A stretch of DNA of 32,015 nucleotides. Origin: Chlorobiota bacterium. Lineage in GTDB: Bacteria > Bacteroidota > Bacteroidia > Bacteroidales > B39-G9. The translations under genes and the position numbers were made by a program. Positions 26,429 to 32,015 of the stretch are shown here, one piece after another. Below the pieces are notes generated by a model. The model was not told the origin of the DNA. It saw only the letters and a list, made by a program, of their open reading frames with translations, and ran no database searches. Numbering within the stretch: the stretch's first letter is position 1; every line of letters starts with the position of its first letter. The stretch lies in contig JAADFW010000045.1 in assembly GCA_013152655.1 (NCBI GenBank), forward strand, positions 1-32,015. The letters run 5' to 3'.

Positions 26429-28285
26429 ATGAATCAACGAATCATAAAAATCATTTTTTTATATCTCATTATTTTCTTAATTGCCTTTAATATTTTCGGG
26501 CAAAAAATTAAAATTGAACCTGCTTTTTGGTGGGTGAATATGAATAATCCAAAATTGCAATTGTTAGTATATGCCCGTAATATTTCAACTTATGAAGTTT
26601 CTATTAGAAATAAAAACATTGAACTGGTAAAAATAAATAAGGTTGAAAATCCTAACTACCTTTTTTTAGATTTAATTATCACAAAAAAAGCGTCAGCCGG
26701 GGTTTTTAATATTGATTTTACGAATAAAGCAAACAAAAAAATAACTTACAAATATGAATTAAAAAAACGGCAAAAGCCAGCTAATGAACATGTGGGCTTT
26801 AATAGCAGCGATGTTATTTATTTAGTTATGCCCGACCGTTTTTCAAATGGCAATATTAAAAATGATTCGCCTGAAGGAATGATGGAAAAAGCCGATAGAG
26901 AAAACCCTGATGGCAGGCATGGCGGCGATTTGCAAGGAATTATAAATCATTTGGATTATATTTCAAACCTTGGTGTTACAGCCATTTGGCTTAATCCTTT
27001 TCAGGAAAACAATCGTCCGCAATATTCTTATCATGGTTATGCAACCACAAATTTTTATAAAACCGACCCACGATTTGGCACAAACAAAGATTATAAACAC
27101 TTCGTAAATGAATGCCATAATAAGAATTTAAAAGTAATTATAGATATTGTCTTAAACCATTGCGATACAAATAATTGGTTAATTAAAGACTTACCGTCTC
27201 CTGATTGGATTCATCAATTTCCGGAATTTACAAGAACTAATTATCGTATTCCTGCCATACTCGACCCACATGGTTCTGAATATGACAGAAATTTGATGTT
27301 GAATGGGTGGTTCGACCAAATAATGGCAGATTTAAACCACAAAAATCCTTTTTTAGCTACATATTTAATACAAAATACTATTTGGTGGATTGAATATGCG
27401 GGAATTGATGGAATAAGGCTCGACACACAACCTTATTCCGACAAGGATTTTGTTGCCGGTTGGGCAAAGCAAATTTTTAATGAATATCCGAATTTTAATA
27501 TTGTTGGTGAAGCATGGCTGCAAAAAATTGCACTTACAGCTTATTGGCAAAAAAATGCAAATAATACCGATGGATATAATTCAAATATTCCGTCGGTAAC
27601 TGATTTCCCATTGTGTTTTGCCATTGCTTCTGCCTTAAACGAACATGAAGGTTGGGCTGAAGGAATGAACCGGCTCTATTATATTCTGGCACAAGACTTT
27701 TTATATGCCCACCCTGAAAACAATTTGATTTTTGTTGATAATCACGACCTTACCAGATTCTATCAATCTATTGGAGGTAATTTGGATAAATTTAAAATGG
27801 GGCTTGCTTTTCTGTTAACAACACGTGGAATTCCTATGATATATTATGGAACAGAATTAGCCATGGGTGGTAGTGAAAGTGAAGGACATGGTTATATACG
27901 AAAAGATTTTCCGGGAGGTTGGCCAAACGACAAAAATAATGCCTTTGTTGCTGAAGGGCGAAGCAACGAACAAAATGAGACTTTTAATTATTTGCAGAAT
28001 ATTTTGAATTGGAGAAAAAATGCAGCGGTTATTTCAACAGGAAAACTAATGCAATTTTTACCTGAAAATAATATTTATGTTTATTTCCGTTATAACCAAA
28101 ATAAAACAGTAATGGTTGTTTTAAATAATAATGATTCGGAACAAACCATTAAAACTGAAAGATATAATGAAGCAATTAAAGGCAATACCACAGGTTTTGA
28201 TATTATAATGAAAAAACAAATTGATCATATATCCGAATTTTCTATTGCTCCAAAATCTGCAATGATAATTGAATTATCTGAGTAA
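26429..28285 (+). CDS. SusA-like periplasmic neopullulanase (GH13)
   Basis: The 618-residue protein has a signal peptide (1-24, cleavage near IFG|QK) and no lipobox, so it should be periplasmic, like SusA. Residues 25-115 are the N-terminal beta domain of cyclomaltodextrinases (IEPAFWWVNMNNPKLQLLVY). The GH13 barrel follows: YLVMPDRFSNG, HGGDLQGI, nucleophile Asp332 in DGIRLDTQPYSD, acid/base Glu361 in VGEAWL and Asp440 in VDNHD. The family cuts maltodextrins, pullulan and cyclodextrins to short products. It stands apart from the main operon behind the divergent siaC pair and has its own promoter box. A radical SAM gene begins 57 bp downstream. Confidence 0.92.
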   Translation: MNQRIIKIIFLYLIIFLIAFNIFGQKIKIEPAFWWVNMNNPKLQLLVYARNISTYEVSIRNKNIELVKINKVENPNYLFLDLIITKKASAGVFNIDFTNKANKKITYKYELKKRQKPANEHVGFNSSDVIYLVMPDRFSNGNIKNDSPEGMMEKADRENPDGRHGGDLQGIINHLDYISNLGVTAIWLNPFQENNRPQYSYHGYATTNFYKTDPRFGTNKDYKHFVNECHNKNLKVIIDIVLNHCDTNNWLIKDLPSPDWIHQFPEFTRTNYRIPAILDPHGSEYDRNLMLNGWFDQIMADLNHKNPFLATYLIQNTIWWIEYAGIDGIRLDTQPYSDKDFVAGWAKQIFNEYPNFNIVGEAWLQKIALTAYWQKNANNTDGYNSNIPSVTDFPLCFAIASALNEHEGWAEGMNRLYYILAQDFLYAHPENNLIFVDNHDLTRFYQSIGGNLDKFKMGLAFLLTTRGIPMIYYGTELAMGGSESEGHGYIRKDFPGGWPNDKNNAFVAEGRSNEQNETFNYLQNILNWRKNAAVISTGKLMQFLPENNIYVYFRYNQNKTVMVVLNNNDSEQTIKTERYNEAIKGNTTGFDIIMKKQIDHISEFSIAPKSAMIIELSE

Positions 28286-28342
28286 CTTTGTCAATATAAA
28301 CTCTTTACAGAAAGCTTTAATAATTATTACCTGAAGAATTTT

Positions 28343-29275
28343 ATGCTTTATCCATGGGGAACCAAAAGACGGTTTAATAGTTATTCCGATTATATAAAAA
28401 AGATATTTTCTGAAAGAGTGCAAAAAATTTCTATTGATGCGGGCTTTACTTGTCCTAACCGCGATAATACCAAAGGAAGCAGTGGTTGCACTTACTGTAA
28501 TAATACTAATTTCAGGCCATCTTATATTAAGCCTCAAAAATCTGTAACACAACAACTTAATCAAGGCATTGCTTTTTTTAGCAAAAAATATAAAGGACAA
28601 AAATATCTGGCTTATTTTCAGTCGTTTACAAATACTTATGCTTCTCTGTCAATATTAAAAAGCTTATATACGGAAGCTTTACAACATCCACTGGTAACGG
28701 GCCTGGTAATTTCAACCCGTCCCGATGCAATATCAGAAGAAATTCTGGAATACATTCGCGAGTTGTCACAAAAATATTACGTGGCAATTGAGTATGGCGT
28801 AGAATCAACTGTTAATAGAACATTGGAAAAAATTAATCGTTGCCATACTTACGAAGATGCAGAGAAAGCTTTTGAACTAACCGCATTGTTTAATATTCAA
28901 ACAGGAGCCCATTTAATTTTGGGTTTACCGGGCGAAACAAGAGAAGATATTTTAAACCATGCCAAAAAAATTTCAAGATTACAGGTACACACTTTAAAAT
29001 TGCATCAGTTGCAAATAAACAAAAATACCCGTATGTATTCCGATTATTTAGAACATGCTGAAGAATTTCGGTTTTACAATATAACCGAATATGTTGATTT
29101 GGTAATTGATTTTTTAGAGCTTTTAAACCCGGCAATAATAGTAGAACGCTTTGCAAGTGAATCACCAATAAATCAATTAGTAATTCCTAAATGGGGATTA
29201 AAAAATTTTGAAATAGTAAGTAAAATTGAAAAACGGCTTGAAGAAAGAGATACCTGGCAAGGAAAAAAATATTGA
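28343..29275 (+). CDS. Radical SAM protein of the TIGR01212/YhcC family
   Basis: The 310-residue cytoplasmic protein carries three Cys residues for a 4Fe-4S cluster, at 37, 49 and 52 (FTCPNRD, SGCTYCNN). The wide first spacing is normal for this family but not for most radical SAM enzymes. SAM-side motifs include STRPDAI and VEYGVES-like AIEYGVESTVN, and GAHLILGLPGETREDI follows. The molecular function of the family has not been settled. It may be read from the SusA-like promoter, but no functional link to glucan use is evident. It converges with higA, with only 18 bp between the stop codons and no visible terminator. Confidence 0.88.
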   Translation: MLYPWGTKRRFNSYSDYIKKIFSERVQKISIDAGFTCPNRDNTKGSSGCTYCNNTNFRPSYIKPQKSVTQQLNQGIAFFSKKYKGQKYLAYFQSFTNTYASLSILKSLYTEALQHPLVTGLVISTRPDAISEEILEYIRELSQKYYVAIEYGVESTVNRTLEKINRCHTYEDAEKAFELTALFNIQTGAHLILGLPGETREDILNHAKKISRLQVHTLKLHQLQINKNTRMYSDYLEHAEEFRFYNITEYVDLVIDFLELLNPAIIVERFASESPINQLVIPKWGLKNFEIVSKIEKRLEERDTWQGKKY

Positions 29276-29293
29276 GATTCCTGATTACATTTT

Positions 29294-29659
29294 TTAAACA
29301 CTTAATATAATATCAGGATCAATATTTAATTTGTGATACAATGCTTTAGCAATTTTTAAAGTTATTTCTCTTTTACCTTTCATATATTCACTTATACAAG
29401 CTGAATTTGTACCAAGAAGTTCAGCTAAAGTTTTTTGATTTAGTTTTCTTTCAAACATACGAAGTTCAATTACATCTCGTAATGAAGGTTTAGGCACCGG
29501 AAAATTCATCTCTTCATATTTAGCAACTTCATCCGATAATTCATCTAATTCAATAAAAAATGGATTATGTATGCTTGTATTATTTCCAACTTTTGTTAAA
29601 AGAAATTCTATTCTGTCAAGTGCTTCTTCATAATTCTTATTATTAGCAATTTTATTCAT
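29294..29659 (-). CDS. higA: HigA-type antitoxin
   Basis: The 121-residue protein has an N-terminal helical part rich in acidic residues (1-60) and an XRE-type helix-turn-helix at about 74-117 (KLNQKTLAELLGTNSACIS, MKGKREITLKIAKALYH). It is the second gene of the unit, 3 nt after the toxin gene, which is the reversed toxin-first order that defines HigBA systems. It should bind and neutralise the toxin and repress the shared promoter. Confidence 0.85.
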   Translation of the reverse strand: MNKIANNKNYEEALDRIEFLLTKVGNNTSIHNPFFIELDELSDEVAKYEEMNFPVPKPSLRDVIELRMFERKLNQKTLAELLGTNSACISEYMKGKREITLKIAKALYHKLNIDPDIILSV

Positions 29660-29662
29660 TTT

Positions 29663-29956
29663 TTATATTGTTTTAGCAATTATTTTATCATATTCTGCAT
29701 AAGCTCCTATAAATCGAATATATACTTTTTTAGATGCAAAAAATACTATACAAACAATGCGATAATGATTTCCTTTAATATTAAATACATACCTTTCATT
29801 TCCAATATAATCAACATTATTAAACTCTTTTTTTAATTCTAATAAATTATTCCAATTTGCTCTTTTTACTTTATGATACCATTCATATAAAGCAGTTGAA
29901 ACGTTTGAATCTTTTTCAACAAATTCTTTAACTTTTTTATATGTTACTATTCTCAT
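29663..29956 (-). CDS. higB: HigB-type mRNA interferase toxin
   Basis: The 97-residue basic protein fits the HigB toxin family of the RelE superfold: RIVTYKKVKEFVEKDSN at the start, then ALYEWYHKVKRANWNN (22-37), YIGNERYVFNIKGNHYRIV (50-68) and IRFIGAYAEYDKI (80-92). Such toxins cut mRNA on the ribosome. It precedes higA by 3 nt. The full set of conserved residues suggests a working toxin. Upstream, 106 bp separate it from the largest reading frame of the divergent C69 peptidase gene; no clear promoter octamer was found. Confidence 0.87.
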   Translation of the reverse strand: MRIVTYKKVKEFVEKDSNVSTALYEWYHKVKRANWNNLLELKKEFNNVDYIGNERYVFNIKGNHYRIVCIVFFASKKVYIRFIGAYAEYDKIIAKTI

Positions 29957-30142
29957 TATGCAATTAATTGTATATTTTATTTTTTGCTATCATATGAATC
30001 AAGGCAAAGTGTAGTCAAAAGATGTCTTCTTTCGAATTGTTAGTTTTTACTGATTTGTTGAATGTTTAAAATTCGTTGTTATGAAAAAATCCAAACTTTA
30101 CTATCTTTAGCCTTCAGAATTCAAAACATAAAAATATTTACT

Positions 30143-31759
30143 ATGAAGAAATTACTATTAGCCTTAATAAGTTTTAGTTTAATTATTAATTATATAAATG
30201 CACAGGATAAAAGCGACTGGAAAGGCGGAGTGCCGGAAGGTTGTACCAGTATTATGGTTGGCAAGCTGGCTTCTACAGATGGTTCGGTTATGACTTCACA
30301 TACCGACGATAGCCACCGAACACGTTCGTGGATGGATGTTGTTCCTCCGAAAACTTATGCACCGGGTACTAAAGAAGCAATGTATAAGCGCACTGCAACC
30401 GATTCGTTAGCAATGCCTGCTTATAAACACACAAAAATTGGTGAAATACCACAAATTGAAAAAACATATGGTTTTATAAATACAGCATATCCGTGTATGA
30501 ATGAGCATCAGTTAGGTATTGGCGAATCTACTTTCGGGGGCCGTGATATTTTACAATCCGACAATGGATTAATTGATTGTCAACGCCTGGTACAGTTAAT
30601 GCTGGAAAGAACCACAACAGCTCGCGAAGCCATTAAACTGGCCGGTGAGTTAACTAAAGAATATGGTTGGAACGATTACGGCGAATGCCTTACAATTGCA
30701 GACAAGAAGGAAGTCTGGAGTTTTGAAATTGTAGGCCCCGGAAAGGGTTTAAAAGGAGCTATCTGGGTGGCTCAACGTGTTCCCGACAATCATATTTCGG
30801 TAAATGCAAATGCCAGTAGAATAATGGAAATTGATTTAAACAATCCTGACTATTTCATGGCTTCTGAAAATATTTATACCGTTGCAAAAGATAGCGGATG
30901 GTGGAATCCTGACAAGGAAGTTTTCAGGTTTGCTTATGCTTATGCACCACACAGCAGAACTTCGTTTGCATCAAGAAGGCGGGAATGGCGTATTTTTGAC
31001 TTAGCAGCTCCTTCACTAAAATTAGACCCCAATGCTGAGAACTATCCTTTTTCAATAAAACCGGATGAAAAAATTGATTTAGCAAAAATGGTTGAGTTTT
31101 TTCAAGATTATTACGAAGGCACACCTTACGATATGACCAGGAATATAAAAACAACCGACAAAAATGGCAAAACAATCATTTCACCTCTGGCAAACCCATT
31201 TATGCCTTACGACCAACTTGAAATAAGTAATGTAAATGGCGATTGGTTTTATACAGACCATAAAACCGGAAATATTTCTTTTCTCGGTGAAAGAACCATT
31301 GCCCGTTGGTACACCATGTATGGAACTATTATTCAGCTACGCGACTGGTTGCCTGATGAAATAGGCGGTGTGGCTTGGCTGGCACAAGACAATATTGCTA
31401 CTTCTGTTTATATTCCGGTTTATGCAGGAACTACTGACTTGCCAAAATCATATAAAACGCCGGGACGTATTAATGGTTTTACACATGAATCTGCCTGGTG
31501 GGCTTTTAACCGACTGGGAACATTAACTGCACAGCGCTGGGGCGATATGCGCCACGATGTGAGAAAAGTTTGGGATCCGATGCAAAAAGAACTTTTTGAC
31601 AATCAAAAAACCATTGAAGATAATGCACAGAAAATTAAATCAGTTGCCAAACGTAAACAGTTTCTAACAGATTATACACTAAAATGGGGAAATACGGCTG
31701 TAAATAAAGCCTGGGAACTGGGAGACTTTTTATGGACTAAATACGATGAAAAATTCTAA
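30143..31759 (+). CDS. Exported C69-family dipeptidase
   Basis: The 538-residue protein has a signal peptide 1-20 (cleavage INA|QDK) and belongs to the C69 dipeptidases, Ntn hydrolases in which the N-terminal Cys freed by processing is the nucleophile. Cys34 in EGCTSIMVGKLAS is that residue, so about 13 residues of propeptide must be removed after export. MTSHTDDSHRTRSW, ESTFGGRDIL and the central SVNANASRIMEID are typical of the family. The frame is open from 30062, but the ATG at 30143 directly starts the signal peptide (MKKLLLALIS) and is preferred. It overlaps the next peptidase gene by 14 bp, so the two are translationally linked. Confidence 0.9.
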   Translation: MKKLLLALISFSLIINYINAQDKSDWKGGVPEGCTSIMVGKLASTDGSVMTSHTDDSHRTRSWMDVVPPKTYAPGTKEAMYKRTATDSLAMPAYKHTKIGEIPQIEKTYGFINTAYPCMNEHQLGIGESTFGGRDILQSDNGLIDCQRLVQLMLERTTTAREAIKLAGELTKEYGWNDYGECLTIADKKEVWSFEIVGPGKGLKGAIWVAQRVPDNHISVNANASRIMEIDLNNPDYFMASENIYTVAKDSGWWNPDKEVFRFAYAYAPHSRTSFASRRREWRIFDLAAPSLKLDPNAENYPFSIKPDEKIDLAKMVEFFQDYYEGTPYDMTRNIKTTDKNGKTIISPLANPFMPYDQLEISNVNGDWFYTDHKTGNISFLGERTIARWYTMYGTIIQLRDWLPDEIGGVAWLAQDNIATSVYIPVYAGTTDLPKSYKTPGRINGFTHESAWWAFNRLGTLTAQRWGDMRHDVRKVWDPMQKELFDNQKTIEDNAQKIKSVAKRKQFLTDYTLKWGNTAVNKAWELGDFLWTKYDEKF

Positions 31760-32015
31760 ATATTTTTTATTCGGAATTCTTTTTATTGCTTATAGCACTT
31801 TTAGTCAGGATATACTCAAAACATATCAACGTGCTGAGAAATTCATGGCCGGAAATGTTTCAAAAATTGTTTACAACGAAGATTTTTATCCTCATTTTAT
31901 TGGGAACACAGCTAACTTTTGGTTTAAAAACGAATCGGGTAAAGGAATTGAATACTTTTTAGTGAAACCAGCTTTAAGAAGTAAAAAATTAGCTTTTAAT
32001 CACTTGTTGCTAACT
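31746..32015 (+). CDS. S9 (DPP-IV/prolyl oligopeptidase-like) peptidase, 5' end
   Basis: Only the first 90 codons are in the window. The start overlaps the C69 gene by 14 bp. A signal peptide (MKNSKYFLFGILFIAYSTFS, cleavage before QD) precedes a stretch with KTYQRAEKFMAGNVSKIVY and PHFIGNTANFWFKNES, which is the usual beginning of Bacteroidota DPP-IV-like S9 peptidases, before the beta-propeller. The catalytic domain would lie beyond the window. With the dipeptidase it would degrade peptides in the periplasm. Confidence 0.75.
   Translation, partial: MKNSKYFLFGILFIAYSTFSQDILKTYQRAEKFMAGNVSKIVYNEDFYPHFIGNTANFWFKNESGKGIEYFLVKPALRSKKLAFNHLLLT

Noticed and set aside
30062-30142. N-terminal extension of the C69 dipeptidase
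   Set aside because: The added 27 residues would bury the signal peptide; the ATG at 30143 starts it directly.

Overview
The window is low-GC DNA from a member of the Bacteroidota (Bacteroidetes). The main signs are a fused MurF-alanine racemase, a giant secreted protein ending in a type IX secretion (Por) sorting domain, many SPII lipoproteins, SusA-type GH13 enzymes, and promoters of the TTTG / TAnnTTTG type used by the Bacteroidota sigma factor. I cannot place it below phylum with confidence. No tRNA, rRNA, CRISPR array, transposase or phage gene was seen.

Layout. Positions 1-9250 hold mostly housekeeping and envelope genes: a 62-residue lipoprotein (minus), murF-alr (plus), an exported thioredoxin-fold-like protein (minus), an exported amidase (plus), cysS (plus) and a glutaminyl-cyclase-like M28 lipoprotein (plus). 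A perfect 34-bp palindrome separates the convergent murF-alr and thioredoxin-like genes, and a strong hairpin at 9204-9233 separates the cyclase gene from the next block.

Positions 9257-25221 form an alpha-glucan/maltose island. It contains a 1104-residue secreted protein with six SusE/F-like repeats, two CBM9/DOMON-like domains and a T9SS tail (minus), a LacI-family regulator (plus), and an apparent six-gene plus-strand operon. The operon encodes an MFS sugar transporter, a cytoplasmic trehalose-synthase-like GH13, a beta-phosphoglucomutase-GH65 phosphorylase fusion, a uridine-kinase-family P-loop kinase, and two lipoprotein GH13 enzymes. A third exported GH13 (SusA-like) lies at 26429-28285. 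Matching CAAnCGnTTG operators stand upstream of both the secreted binding protein and the operon, so one LacI regulator probably controls both arms. The likely scheme is: secreted protein binds starch; periplasmic or surface GH13 enzymes cut it to short oligosaccharides; the MFS carrier imports a disaccharide; the GH65 domain phosphorolyses it to beta-glucose-1-phosphate plus glucose; the fused HAD domain makes glucose-6-phosphate; and the orphan kinase may deal with the leftover glucose or another product. No SusC/SusD pair is present in the window.

Positions 25376-26179 hold two tandem SiaC-family (DUF1987) regulatory proteins (minus) inside the glucan island. Positions 28343-32015 hold a TIGR01212 radical SAM protein, a HigBA toxin-antitoxin pair (minus), an exported C69 dipeptidase and the 5' end of an S9 (DPP-like) peptidase, the last two overlapping by 14 bp as a peptide-degradation unit.

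The least described parts are the uridine-kinase-like enzyme in the phosphorolytic operon, the HAD-GH65 fusion in this setting, and the SusC/D-less glucan locus with a T9SS-borne multi-repeat binding protein.
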